Positions 13,301 through 25,900 of a stretch of 64,000 nucleotides of DNA are shown here, piece after piece. Made by a program: the position numbers and the translations under genes. Location: the NCBI GenBank assembly GCA_013399855.1, contig VXAY01002893.1, forward strand, positions 179,001 through 243,000, written 5' to 3'. The notes under the pieces were generated by a model. It had not been told where the DNA came from. It worked only from the letters and a program-made list of their open reading frames with translations, and did no database searches. The stretch's first letter is position 1; each line of letters opens with the position of its first letter. The DNA is from Oxyruncus cristatus (taxonomy: Eukaryota; Chordata; Aves; Passeriformes; Cotingidae).

Positions 13301-14691
13301 TAGTTGTCAGCACTGGCACAGCTAAAACCTTTTCCTCTCTTCCCCACTAAATTAATTGTTGGTATGGGAAGTAGTTCCTTCACAAAGAGAGTATACTGTT
13401 GAAATGGCTGAAAGGGTGAAGCTTAACGTGGGCAGAAGGTGCATTTTTCCTTATTATCTGATGTTGGCAGACATATATTTATAGATGAATCAACTCAGTT
13501 TCCTGGGCAGAGAGACAAATTGAGTCCCTAGAGCTTCATACCATGGGAAATGCTTTGGAAAGTGTTCCAAGTAGTCCTTTATCAAATAACAATGAAGTTT
13601 TGAGTCATCAGCTCCTCGTCAAAGTATTGATCCTTTCCTGGCATAACAACATCTTGTTTAGATGACGACATAATATTTCCAGTAGAGCCAAGGGCACCTC
13701 AGCCTCTCTCCAGACATGCTTGAGCCCAGTGAAAAGAGCAATGAGATGCAGAGTGCTGATGAATAGTTCTACGCCTTCAAGAAAGGAGAACTTGAATGCA
13801 AACAAGGATTAATTAAAATACGTTTCTTTCACATTTTGAGATGGGTGAATAGAAAAGCACATGAGCTTCAATCTTTAACTTGACTTATAAATACAACAGA
13901 AGATTTCCCAAGTTAAGTTAAATACTGAAAGTTTATTGAACAACAGAGGTGCTATGGAAAGCATCATGGCCGGACTCAAACCCTACTCCTAGACCCATAA
14001 TTTCTAAGCACTAGATGAAAACTGACTGGTGTTTCTCTGTCATAATAGTTTTCTCATTAATTTTACTGGTTTTCAACATACTGCCAGCTATTAGCAATGA
14101 AATAAATTGGTCATTTTCTTATATTGTGCTGTGTGTAAGAGAAGGGAAATTGGGATATTATAAAAAATGCTTATAGCCGCTGCTGTGGCGATTTATCCCT
14201 TTGCTACTCCCATATGTTCACACTTCAGCTGGATAACTATTTAAGAGCTATGAAAAAATTGCCTGTTACTTTTTCCTAAGGAAAAGGCCCTGATACAAGC
14301 CCCCCTTCCATGAGCCATATTACAGAAGGCACCAACTCTCCTGACTTTTCAGTGAAGAGAGAGAGAATACATTTCCAGACAGCAGTTTAGATCTTAGCTG
14401 ACTAAACACTATGCAGAGATGGTCTCCTTTCTTCATTATACAAACGTAGGGAAGCTCATTTTTAGACTTTTGACACAGCAATTTAAATAATTTTTTTCCA
14501 TTAAATTTCCTTTTGCCACAAACATGAAAAGTCCACTATTCTTGATGAGACTCCGACAAAATCACATTTTAATTTGATTTCTATATAAGACTAAGCATCT
14601 GTATCTAATGTGCATTCATATACATACATATGTCACGTCTAAAACAATGTAATATTGTTGAGAGTATAAGTACTACAAGACAAAGATAATT

Positions 14692-14710
14692 GAATAATAA
14701 TAATAATAAA
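14692..14710. repeat. (AAT)n microsatellite
   Basis: Six AAT units in tandem. Confidence 0.8.
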
Positions 14711-17700
14711 TTCAAAAGGGATATCTTTGAGAGCAATTCATAGGTTGTGCAGCCCAAGGGACTGTTATGATCATCTCCTCTGATTTTCTGCACAGGGAAC
14801 ATAGATTTTTCACACAGTAAACCCCTCAATCACGACCAATGAATTGTAGTTAAAGCACAACACACTTTTCAGCAATATATCCACTTTCTCTAGTATTAAT
14901 TTCCAACCAATAAATCATGTTATGACTCTGCTACCTTCTGTAGTAGTGATTGTCATCATCATTACTTGCAACTCTTAATATTTGTCATGAGTGATTTTTA
15001 ATTTTTAGAGCATTAAGAATGTTGGCTAGGATTATCTGAGAACTGGTACAAACAGAAGGGTATCACATACAAATTTATATAAATCATAGACAACAAAGAT
15101 GGTATGGGATCAGATAGACGGGAATAATATTAATAATTATATTATTAATAATGTCGGAACAAGAATCCAGTTTGAAACGAGATATGAATTTGAAATTTTT
15201 GTCCTAGAGTACTTACAAAACTTTATTTTTCAATATTACAGAATTTTCCTTATTTTTTTAAGGGTGTTTAAAAAAAAATATACAAGGGTTTGACTGGTAG
15301 AAATCCATCTGTTCTTCCCTTGGGTACATTAGTTAGTCCACTGTAAGATACAATCTTTTTGAGCAAGTCTTTCCTCTCACAAAACAAAGCCAAAAAGGAG
15401 AAAACACGTAAGTTTTCAAACTTCATTAGTATTTCAAAATTGTTCCTGTTCTGCAGCCTGTGGCTGATTTTCAGAGTTAGAGAGATTTTTGAAAAATGAC
15501 ACATATAACGTATTTGTTTCCTCTGGCTACTTGTGAAATCTTATTTTAATGACCATGCATACTAGAATTATTACCACTATACTTCAGGATTTCAGTAGAA
15601 GAGATTAATCCTTTGAGCTCTTTCTGTTTAAAATGGCTTTAAATTCTGAGGAGCTGCTTGGGATCTCCTTATGACTTTTTCTTCAAAACTCAGAGATTCT
15701 CTGGTTGTTTTACACCAGTATTCTCAGTTCATTCCTTGCACTAAGATTGCCAGTCCTGAAACAACTGTCAAGACCATTCAAGCAAAATTGCAAATTTTCA
15801 TTTCAAAGTTTAGAAGCTAAGCTGTTCTTTCTTGTATTACTTTATAATATGATGCTACATGCTGTGTTATACAAGAAAGTGATATGAATAGAGAAACATT
15901 TAGTTCTCACTTTTTAGTCTGAATTTTCTTTTTTCCCCTTAGCTACAAACCTTGTACTACTCCTACCCATTTCTCAAAAGTAACAAGGTCTAAAAAGAAC
16001 TGCAGGTTTTGATTATTTTTCCATTTCCACAGGCATTCCTAAATATGGGAAAACATTTATCATCTTTAGCTACTGAGTACTTTGTAAATCCAATTCACTG
16101 ACAGAACATACCTCTTGGATAAGGAGCAGCAACACTTAAATAGCAAATGTATAAAACACTTCGTTACCTTTATCACATACTTTCACCCCAATATCTGGAG
16201 TTACTCCCATTTTCTTTGCACAATAATTTTTCTTATGTCTCTTTCACCAAGCTTTCAGGCTCTCTGTTGCTAAATCCTTAACCTTCCCAACACTCTCACT
16301 AGTAAAACAGGCAGCTCAGCCAACATTACCCCAGGAGCACTCAGTAACTCTTCTACTGAAAGTCATGCTGGAAATATTCTCTTACTAGGAGTCCCACTGC
16401 AATATCTTCATTATACTCATTTCTCATGTTTACATTTGCTCTCATTCAAACAAAAGCATACAAAAACGACAAAAACAGCAATAAGAATTCAATAATGGAC
16501 AGTTAATGAGACTTGACACAGACTTACCTCTTAAGTAGCAAACTCCACTCCTCTTTCAGAAAAAGAAAACATGATTTTGATACAATTCACTTTGACTTGA
16601 AGAATAATAGTAACTACAATATATTATACTGAAGATATTTCTGGAAATTATATCTATGCAACACACTGCAAGGCCAGCTGTAAATTTATATTCTGTCCTG
16701 TATTTTTCATTCATCTTACACTTCTTGAACTCACTCACACTAATCCTCTTCTACAGAAACTGTATTAATACTATTTCAATGCTGAAAATATGTGGAACAC
16801 TAAGAAAGAAGGGAATAAGACTCTTTTCAGTTCAAGTGTACATTTCAACTGCTCTGCACAGAAACTGAAATGGATTAAAAAGCAAGCAGTGAAACTTATT
16901 TACCTTCTAATATACATTTGGATTGAAGAGAAATTAATTGGGAGATAAATGGGGTTGAATAGCATGGTAAAGGCTTTGCTATCCTCAAGAAACACCAATA
17001 AAAAACAATCCCTTACACAGACACAAATGACATGAAAAACACAGTAAGAGTGGCTTTGAGGCATGAAAAGAGATGTCAGTGGTAGACTTGGATATAGACA
17101 TCCAAGGAAAAACCACGGAAGCACTTGTGATGAAGCTGGATGGTCAAAGGCAAGACTAGAGAAAAAAACCCAAGCCTCAAAACCCAATAACCAAATCCTG
17201 CAGCAGTCATCAATATTGGGAGAGAACAAATGTGTGCTCTCAAGATAAACTGTAGATGGCAATTAACACAAAGCTTGGTGTGATCTAACACCTGCAAATA
17301 TCCACTGAAGATAATCCATTGAAATTTCTCTGTATCATCATGTCTCCATTCTTCTTACATACACGGGAGGAGTTAAAGATTCACTTCTGAATAGCATTTT
17401 TTGACCAAAAAAAGGAAGAGGCCAAGGACATGATGGATGCTAATGGCATGCCAAATGTAATGTCTCCATGCTGAATACATCTTCTGGGAACAATGGATCA
17501 AACAGGAGAGAAGCATCCACAGGATGAACTAAAATAATGAAGAAATAGATAATTTTGAGAAATACTTCTTTCTGTGTCTGGTGTTTTTTATGAAACTAGA
17601 GATTAAGTTGTCCATTAAAATAAAAATGACCAAGTGGTTGAACCAAAGCACCTAAATTTGCTGTTAAATTCCTCCTTAGGGTTACAAGACACTTTGTTTC

Positions 17701-18827
17701 AGGTACTTTCTCAAAAAAATTTAAATAATACAAGCTGTGAAAAGAAAAAAAAAGGTGAGGCACATAGCAAGATGACTATGGTTGTTTTGAACAGAAAACT
17801 AAAGGATCTGAGAACCCTACTCACTCTCCTATTACATGCCCAAATACAGACTGTATTTCTTCAAAAAAAAAAAAAAAAAGTAAATTTCTAGATTCAGTAA
17901 AGCTCCAGACACCCATCTTTTACATTCTGCCCTATTCCATGTCCAGTTTTTAGATAAAGCAATAGCTTTGTTATTTGTTATGACTTGCTAAAAAAAACCA
18001 CAAGAATTAAAAAAAAAAGTGGTTCTGTGCCTGTTCCAAGAAGCTGCCTACTCCTAGTGACCTTAGAGAAATGGTATTGCCTATTTCCTCATCAAGCTGC
18101 ACTACTAAGCAGGTTTTCTGGCATCTCTGAAGTTCTTCCAATATCTAAAGACCTTTTAGCTTCAGGAAATATAAACTAATGCTCCAATGACTTTGCTTTT
18201 CACCTTGTTCTGATAGCAAGTTGAATGTGAAATTCAGAAACTCATATGAACTATATCAGTTAAAGGAAGTAAGTTTCTATGTAACAATGAACAGAAGTGA
18301 ATTATCATGGCTCAGAGCCAAATTTGCACTGATTTATTTCTGTTAGCGTTTGAAGTTTTGTCATGCTGTAGTGCTACGTTTAAACCTTCACTGTATGTAC
18401 AGGAGGCATAATAAAGTGGAATTTCAAGGAACTAGAAATATGTTTGAAAGAGGATCTGTTGCTTTTGCCAACTTCCCTGTCTTCTACCCAGTACTTCCAC
18501 TTACAAAGCGTCCTTCCTTCTGTGAGTCATTCAAGCCTCAACTACATATTGCATCAGACTCCTGGAAAAAGCATTTCCATACACTGCTCTGCTGTTGAAC
18601 AATCACTTCTTGGACAAGGATTGCTGTTCCAGACTATGGCCAATAGACGGTGTCAGTGTTGACAAAGACAAAACTAAAAACTTCACCTAAAATGCCTGAA
18701 ATGTAAACATGATCACTGTCACTAATATCTTAGTGATTGACAACTTTTGAAAACTACCCATATTTATCAGTCTTCTAGAAGAAGAAACGAGACAAAGACA
18801 TTTACTCAAACCCAGCACATATTTATC

Positions 18828-18844
18828 TATTTATTTATTTATTT
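18828..18844. repeat. (TTTA)n microsatellite
   Basis: About four TTTA units following TTTATCTA. Confidence 0.75.
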
Positions 18845-20248
18845 CTCTTTGTCACAGCCTTCTTTTACTGATATTGAATACAGAGTGTGAGTGTGTATGA
18901 TTCCATACATGTGCACTACCAGTGGAAATGTATTTTGTCAATCTGCTTTTATTTTCAAAATCGTTTTCAATTCATGTGCAATAGGAAGGGCTACTTACAG
19001 GTGAAAACCTACAACATGCTATGATGATGACTTATCTACAATGGTGACTCTTCCTGACCATTACTCTCTAATGTTGATTCCTTGTCTCTTTTTCCTCTGC
19101 AATTTTATGGAGAAAAATTGCACTATTCTGAAAGAGATCTTGTTACTATGTGATTTTCTGGACCATGTCTAACCTCTTTGAATCCAGCTATTGCCTATCC
19201 CTCTTCTTTAACACCCCTCTGCTCTTTCTTCCATGGTCTTACATGATTGCTTATCACATTTATCTTATCCTGCCTCACAACTTTTTATCCAAGTACCAAA
19301 TACTGCACATTCTGGGATAGTTTTCTACCTAAGATAAATAAATATTGTCTTCCTCTCTCTGATTCTACCAGAATTCTGATTTTGGGTTAGGTTGCAACTT
19401 CATTCCATTTGCTCAGTTTTACTTTAAAGAACTGTTTCTTCTGTGATATTTACAATAAAGTACACGGATACAATGGCTTGGTAGAAAGGCATGACCATGA
19501 ACCAGACAGAAACAGTGACCAGCCACCATAGAAAGCTTTGTGTGCTACTTTCACAAGCACTTCCACTAGTTTGTTGAGGTGATAAAAATGTGCAGAAAAT
19601 AATGCTTCAACATGGAAGTCTCATTTATATTCACTCTTTTTTTTTTATTGATTAAAGCAAACAAAAAAAATGCATTTAGAAAAATGTGGCCTTGTCAGTT
19701 TGTAGAGTGAATTTACACCACCCCTCACAGCTGCATCTACGTTGCAGTGTGTTGCTGACACAGCAGTGCAAGGATAAGCAGGAAAAAGCACTCCCCAGCT
19801 TATACAACTTTATCAGCAAATCCTCCTGGTCTGAGTGCAGCTCAGTTAGCAGGGGAGAGCTGTTGTCAGCTTAGTTACCTATGTTTAGCATCAATCCATA
19901 CTTTCCCATCTATCATGAGAAATAGTTCTTTTCCCAAAATGCACTGGATCTCCACAGAAAAGTCTACCTGTGTAACCACACCAGTGCAGCTGTACCAGCA
20001 GAATATTTCCAGAACAGAGCTGAAAAGCAAAGTGGTACCTGTCCACACAGCCCACCAGCTAGCACACTAAACAGACATCTCAGTGTCTACTTTGCTCAAA
20101 ACATTTCTAGCGCAAGCTACAACACTCCTACTTTTGATCAGCCAAGAGCATGGCTACTTGTGTACACTTTAGAACATCCAGAAAATTCCTGAGCATCTTT
20201 AATAACATTTACCAACTATACACAGTCACTTGATTCTGAAAAATGCTC

Positions 20249-20326
20249 AGGAAAAAAGAAAACAAAGGAGGGGAAAAAGGAAAAAAAAAAGGTTTAAAAA
20301 AGGGAGAAAGGGAAAAAAGAAAGAAG
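20249..20326 (+). repeat. Polypurine (A/G) tract
   Basis: Nearly uninterrupted A and G over about 78 bp, broken by one TTT and one C. Low-complexity sequence; the open frame across it is lysine-rich nonsense. Confidence 0.85.
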
Positions 20327-22396
20327 TCCACAAACCCCTCTGTAGCTCAATACATTATTTGACCATACTGGCAACAGACCTCCTCCTAACTATAAATTCT
20401 TGCATACAAACAGCATGGAACAGAACAAATAGTACAGTAGACATTTTAATATTTCTTATTGCTCTGAAATAACAAAAATTCCCATTCAAGTGGTAACTGA
20501 AAAATTACTGCCATCCAAGTGAGTTGATACAGCTGTGCAGACTTTGAAGTAGCTGGTCTGAGTGTTTGGATGCTCTTGAAGACTGTGCTCATCGTCTGCA
20601 GTAAGTGAGTCCCAGCAGTGACTGCAGTGTTGTTGTGCTCCTTGAGTGCACCTGGACTCTGGCAGATCTCCTTCTCAAACAGAAAGAGTGGAACACTGGA
20701 AGCTGTGCACAGCCTCAGCTGCCCACATCACATAGCTGTAACCAGAGAAGTTAAGCAGGAGCACTGGTAAAATACATGTTCAGACCACATTCCCCTTCCA
20801 AGTACTGTATTGCTTCTTGTGATACTCAGTCAGTACTATTTTGTAAGCCCTCTTCAAGGACACACTCTCTGTGGTAAGATCACCTTGAGTTATGGGCATA
20901 AAGAATTGTACCCAACTTACATGATGAGGTCTTGAAAGGTTTCTCCTTGCAAATCCTTTGCATTTCCAGAACCTTGGCAACACAGGTTTGTGTCAGGGAT
21001 AAAATAAAACACAGATTAAGGAGAAAATATAAAAGTTAATGGAAAGGGAATGGAAACAGTGTCCTTGCCTACTTGAAAGTCAACAGCAGAGAGAGCCCAG
21101 TCCAGCTATGTGTGACTTCAGCCCAGGGGTCTAAACTGGCAGCAGCCCTCCACAGTAGCAGACAAATGCACTTGCAGTTCTTGTTGATACAAAAGTAGCC
21201 CCGTTTGCAGGTCAGACTTACTCACATGAACAGTCAATGGAACAGTTAGCTGTTCCCAGCATAAAATTCCGCAACGCATTAAAAGCTTAAACACAAGGTA
21301 ACATACACTGAATATAACAAAAACTTAATAACGAAGTTAAGGTTGTACTGACCTGTTTACATAACTCAGTAAAATCTCCTCTGTTAAAATGAAGTTCCAC
21401 GTGGACCAGACTGACGCAAAAGTTAAACAGCGTCACCTCAGAATCCAGGTCAACTGTCACAAGGATGACAGATGGCTGGGGCTGTCTAGACTGAATCTAA
21501 CTACATTTCCCTTTGACAAATATCAACAATGAACAAATGAACTGAAACACAGTTTTAACATCCATATTAATGCTATTGGTAGAATATATGCTTTATGGAT
21601 TTATCACCTTTTTGACTGTCACGGCTGAAAGTACCTCATTTTTGTATTCTAACAGCAGCAGGTTTAATTTAAATTTATCTTGCTATGACCAAGCCAAGTT
21701 CCACTCATGACTTTGTGGATTCTACTTCACTTTAGCTAATAGACATAGATACATTTATGTTTCTTGTGTATTTCATTAATGCTGATAAAACTCAAGGTCC
21801 AGAATCTGTAAGAGGGATCCTATTTAAAGGACACAAATAGAGAAGATACTACTACCCATAGCATATTTATCTATAAGTAGCATTGAAATTACAGCTTTCA
21901 CCTGTGGACTGTGATCTAGAAAGATCTATGAGACATTTTATTTTTGTCAGTTCTTAGAAGTAGAAATCCCAAAAGTGAATTACAAAGAGGACAGAAAACT
22001 TTTTTTTTTTTTTAAAAATTCTTTATAAATAACTTACACATGAAATACAATGTAAAGAACAAATGTTGTGCTGCAGATCAGGCCTTGTAGTACGTGCTAG
22101 TTTATGGCTTAATTGTAGCAGAACTATTGCTGACATATTTAATTAGTCTGGCATTAAGATGCAGCAAACCCCCTGTAACTCAGCACTGTTTTCTCACGAG
22201 CCATACTCCAACAAATAACATTAACCCATACCTATTTTGCTGGCAAAAGTGATGTATCCTTGGACCAGAACTGCTAAAAAATCTACAGATACAAATAAAA
22301 CCCCTCAGCCTCGTAACATCCCAAAGCCATAAATGAAGCGGGTACAATGACTGGAGAACTTAAAACGGAGAAAGAATAAAGCCCCCACACAGTAAC

Positions 22397-22403
22397 TGAC
22401 TCA
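22397..22403. promoter_or_regulatory. AP-1-type site TGACTCA
   Basis: A perfect TGACTCA core, about 400 bp upstream of the inferred TBC1D22A start region. A 7-bp match has weak predictive value alone. Confidence 0.3.
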
Positions 22404-22666
22404 GTCATTAGAAATATTTGTAAAACATAAAGTGGAAAAAAATATCATGGATTTTGTCATAAACCGATGCCCTCTTCCATTAAAGTTTCCTTCCACGGAC
22501 GTAGTGAGTTTTGCATTTCTTTTTAAGGAGTACGCTGAAGAACTAGTCTGTATGGTTCAATCAAAAAAGATTAAAGTTTACAAACATTCATACTCGGAAT
22601 GCCACGAAGTGAAACCTGACTCGTGGGAACGCTCTGAAGCCACGGGAACCGCGCGGGGGAACCTCC

Positions 22667-22692
22667 GGGCCGGGGGTTGGGGGCAGGCCGGG
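22667..22692 (+). other. Candidate G-quadruplex motif in promoter
   Basis: Four G-runs of 3, 5, 5 and 3 bases with loops of 2, 2 and 6 bases fit the G3+N1-7 pattern. It lies just upstream of the proximal CCAAT boxes. Folding is not shown. Confidence 0.5.
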
Positions 22693-22831
22693 ACCGCCAC
22701 CGCCCGCCCCCCGCGCCCCTTCGCTGCGATTGGCCCGGCCGGACCAACACGGCAGCAATCTCACTTCTGATTGGATTTAACTTCCGGGCCGCTCCGGGGG
22801 GCGAATGAGGAGCAGCGTTGTTTTCTTGTGC

Positions 22832-22843
22832 CAAGATGGCGGC
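22832..22843 (+). promoter_or_regulatory. TISU / YY1 element CAAGATGGCGGC
   Basis: Exact match to the published TISU consensus SAASATGGCGGC, which acts both as a YY1-binding core-promoter element just downstream of the start site and as an efficient initiator for very short 5' leaders. The ATG inside it (22836) is in frame with the main TBC1D22A ATG 87 bp downstream, but an in-frame TGA at 22881 intervenes. Confidence 0.75.
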
Positions 22844-22883
22844 GCTCAGTGCTGCTGCCGTGGAAGTCCATGGTGGGGAGTGA
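22836..22883 (+). CDS. Upstream ORF in TBC1D22A 5' leader, 15 codons
   Basis: Reads MAALSAAAVEVHGGE then TGA. The start context is strong (A at -3, G at +4). It is in frame with the main start but closed by two in-frame stops before it. It exists in the mRNA only if transcription starts upstream of 22836. If so, scanning ribosomes would need to reinitiate or leak past it. Translation is inferred, not shown. Confidence 0.4.
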   Translation: MAALSAAAVEVHGGE

Positions 22884-22922
22884 AGCCTGAGGCAGCGGGG
22901 CCGGGGATGAGGTGCCGCCTCC

Positions 22923-22984
22923 ATGGCGAGCGACGGGGGCAGGAAGCAGTTCTGGAAGCGGAGCGGTGCGAAGGTGCCGGGCAG
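22923..22984 (+). CDS. TBC1D22A: TBC1D22A exon 1 (coding part)
   Basis: Encodes M1-G20 plus two bases of codon 21. The donor is GCAG|GTGAGC and the intron phase is 2. The start is chosen because the peptide [20 protein letters not shown] matches the vertebrate TBC1D22A N-terminus. The start context is only moderate (T at -3, G at +4). It lies inside the CpG island. Confidence 0.95.
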
Positions 22985-25900
22985 GTGAGCGGCGCCGCGG
23001 GAAGGTCGGAGCTCAGGACGGCGGTGCCGGGCCGCGGGGGGCGGCTCTGCCCGGCCTCGGCCGTCCGGCATCGCTGCGTCTACAACACCGCGTTCCTGCT
23101 GCCCAGTTCAGCGGGACCCCACAGGTCCCGTGTGTCCCCCCTGCACGGACCGTGCGCGGTCGGTCCCTGCTGGAAACCGGTGCCTTGTGAGCTCCACACC
23201 CGGAGCCTCCCGGCGCGGGCACCCCCGGGGGCCCGGGGGAGATGTTGGTGGTCACAGTAAGGGTTAGTTATAACTTCTATCAAAAATTGTTAATAATTAT
23301 CTGAATGTGCGTTCCCAGCCTGACATCGTGGTTAAAAGAGTCAACGTGATTCTGGGGATGTTTTCGCCGGGAGATTTTGAGTGGGAGAATTTGTTTGGCT
23401 CTCGGCAGCTCTACAAGTCAGGATGTTTTGAAATTTGACCCAATTTGTGGTATTTTAGAAATGCTTTGTAGGAAACTGGATTTTCTAGGCATAGGGGCAA
23501 CTTTTGGGTTCTGCTAGATGTTTCCAAATATCATCAGTTTCTCGACTTTCTTCCTGGTGTGAGCAGCAGACCAGTCATTGTATCGTTGCAAAGAGCTACA
23601 AGGCACATTATCCCATTCAAAATTTTCCAGGGACTGCACTCCCATAGCCTTCTTAACTCTCTTGACCATTACATCAAGCTGGGAATGTGTGTTCAGATGA
23701 TTGTTTAGGGATAATATTCTCTGTTCTCATCCCTAAACTGTTCTCACAATCCAGTCTTTTGTGTTCTTTTTGTAAGAATGGTGTGTATTTGCGGTTCTCA
23801 GAGAAGGGTAGCTCTGCGCTTCGTACTATTTACCTGAATTCAGCAACACAGTCCTGCTCATCATTTAGCTTACTATGTTTTCAGTGACCCATAAACTGTA
23901 ACTGGAAGTGGCTTTGTTTCTCTAGTTATAAACTAACTTTTTCAGTCCAACCATTGTTGTTTCTCTAAGTCTTTTACTTTGTAGCTTTGCTAGGTCCCTT
24001 GAGGGTAAAACACTTTTGACTCTTCTCCATTTGCACGGGGTCTGTGAATAGTTGTAGTTAATTTGCAGGCAACTGCAGGCATCTGGTGAAATAAGGACAC
24101 TGTAGAGAATGTGCTTTTGATTTTTATTTCTTTTTTTTTATGGCATGGAGAGGATTGTTGTTGCTTTATATTTGTGTGGATTTCCATTGTGAGTATTCGT
24201 AGAGCAGTGTAAGGAAAAGGCAGATTCTGTGTGGAAGTGGACAGTGACATCTGAGCTTCATGTGAAGGTAGAGCAAGAAGCACAGGGACTTGACTATGGA
24301 GCGTATGAAATACAATCACGTGGAAAGGCTGGTGGTGGACTGACTTTTTTATTTCTATGGAATCACATAAAAATCTTTAGAGGTTTTACAAACCACCATT
24401 CTCAGTCTCCACCAGGGCTAATTTCACTAGTGTTGATGCTGCCCCTGTCCTGTGAGTCCACACCTCTCTTAAAATTTGTTATGACTGCAGTCTTTTTGGC
24501 TTGGTTCTGTCTCAGGTTTACTAAGGTTGGGCTTATTTGTATTTCTGGTCTGGAGATTGTTTTTTATTTGTCAGGAGGGCATGTTTGTCTTCTTTTATGT
24601 GATTTTTGGTATGGGTGTAGGTAGATGCTAATGTTGCATACGATTTACTTCTCTTACAATCAGAGTTTTGTAGTAATAATTGTTATTATGAAGCTACATG
24701 TAAATCTTGATGTGTTTTCTGTGGAGTTTTTTAGTTACAAAATAATTTTATAGCTGATAACTGGGAGATAATGAACTTTGAGTTGGTAGGGAGTTTTGTT
24801 TTTCAGGGAATAACATGCTGTTTTATAATGTTAGAGGCTGTACTGAATAAATCTATCTTTGCAAGCCTATTTGTTTTAAAGCATTGTTTAATACCTCCAT
24901 GACTTTTATTCTTTAACATGGCACCTTTTGCATTTTTCTTTGAATTTATCATCCTTTTACTTTAGTAGTGGTTAAGAATTGTCTGGTTGGATTTTGGGTG
25001 ACAAGGGTACACAGAAGATGAAATCTTTACAGATATGTCCTTGAGTATTTCAATTTTTTTTTTTTGCAAGAGACAAATGAACAAATGATAGAGAATTTTA
25101 AAGCATTGTAGATTCTTATTGCAGAGTTAACTTATTTCTTGTTTTAATTCCTGGTCAGAAAAATAAGATAGACTAAGTTAGTTTAGATCTTACAAAGAGC
25201 TCCTATTTGGCAAACCTGTGATTTTTATTAAGTAACATTTTAGTATGCACATCAATTGCAGCTTCAGTATTTTTGTGGTATGTGGAATTCTTTGAAGCAG
25301 AAAACTGTTGGAACATTTCAGTTCTGTTTATTATTGACTATTTAATACACAGAAACTCTCCAAGTATTTATTACTTTTGTGATAAGTCTTTCTTTTCCTG
25401 TAGTATTCGACATGTGTATGGAGCTCAGCATCCACCTTTTGATCCATTATTGCATGGAACGTAAGTTAATCTATTATTTAAATATTCCAGGTATTGTGGA
25501 TTTCCAGGTATTTTGTCTTCTCTCTTTTTATTTCCCCCCCCTCCCCGTTAGCTATAAAGTTTGTTGTTAATCTTTTTCAGTTTTAGTCATAATCTTGGCT
25601 TCCCTGTTCTGACTTCTCTTTTGTGACTTCCTGCTGCTTACGACATTGGGAACAACAAATCAGCTCTTCAGCTATTAACTTACACAGATTGCCAACTTTT
25701 AGCATTTATTTGAAATGCCCTATACATGGGAAATTATGGTAAAGACAAAAAAAAGTGTTATAAGGACAAATATTGATTTTGAAGGACCTTGTGTTCTACT
25801 AGATTTTTTTTCAAGGGCTGTTTTAAAATGGTACAAGAAGTTAAAATTCTGGTTAATTTTCACATAATAAAGAGTTGAAGGCAGTTGAAATGTGTGATTT

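Larger units (their letters stand above)
13001..22390. other. Intergenic upstream of TBC1D22A, no gene recognised
   Basis: About 9.4 kb of AT-rich unique sequence with short open frames only. It holds the simple repeats at 14692-14710, 18828-18844 and 20249-20326. In human, CERK lies head-to-head upstream of TBC1D22A (recalled). No ceramide-kinase exon is recognisable here, so if that synteny holds the CERK start lies to the left of base 1. Confidence 0.5.
22620..23250. promoter_or_regulatory. CpG island spanning the TBC1D22A promoter, exon 1 and start of intron 1
   Basis: An abrupt switch from AT-rich to strongly GC- and CpG-rich sequence, centred on the first coding exon. It is the only such island in the window apart from a weaker GC-rich patch at 43.5-44.05 kb. 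Housekeeping-type promoter elements are visible: inverted CCAAT boxes (GATTGG at 22728-22733 and 22769-22774), an ETS site CTTCCGG at 22781-22787, and a YY1/TISU element at 22832-22843. No TATA box is seen. The CCAAT, ETS and YY1 spacing suggests transcription starts around 22,790-22,830 (inference). Confidence 0.85.

Noticed and set aside
20230..20472. Lysine-rich 80-codon open frame
   Set aside because: Produced by the polypurine tract; no other coding evidence.
22571..23071. 166-codon minus-strand open frame across the promoter
   Set aside because: It lies in the CpG island, where stop codons are rare by composition; the peptide is proline/alanine/arginine-rich with no known domain, and the plus-strand exon 1 explains the region.
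22805..23260. 151-codon plus-strand open frame over exon 1
   Set aside because: Different frame from the TBC1D22A start, no similarity recognised; a GC-composition artefact.
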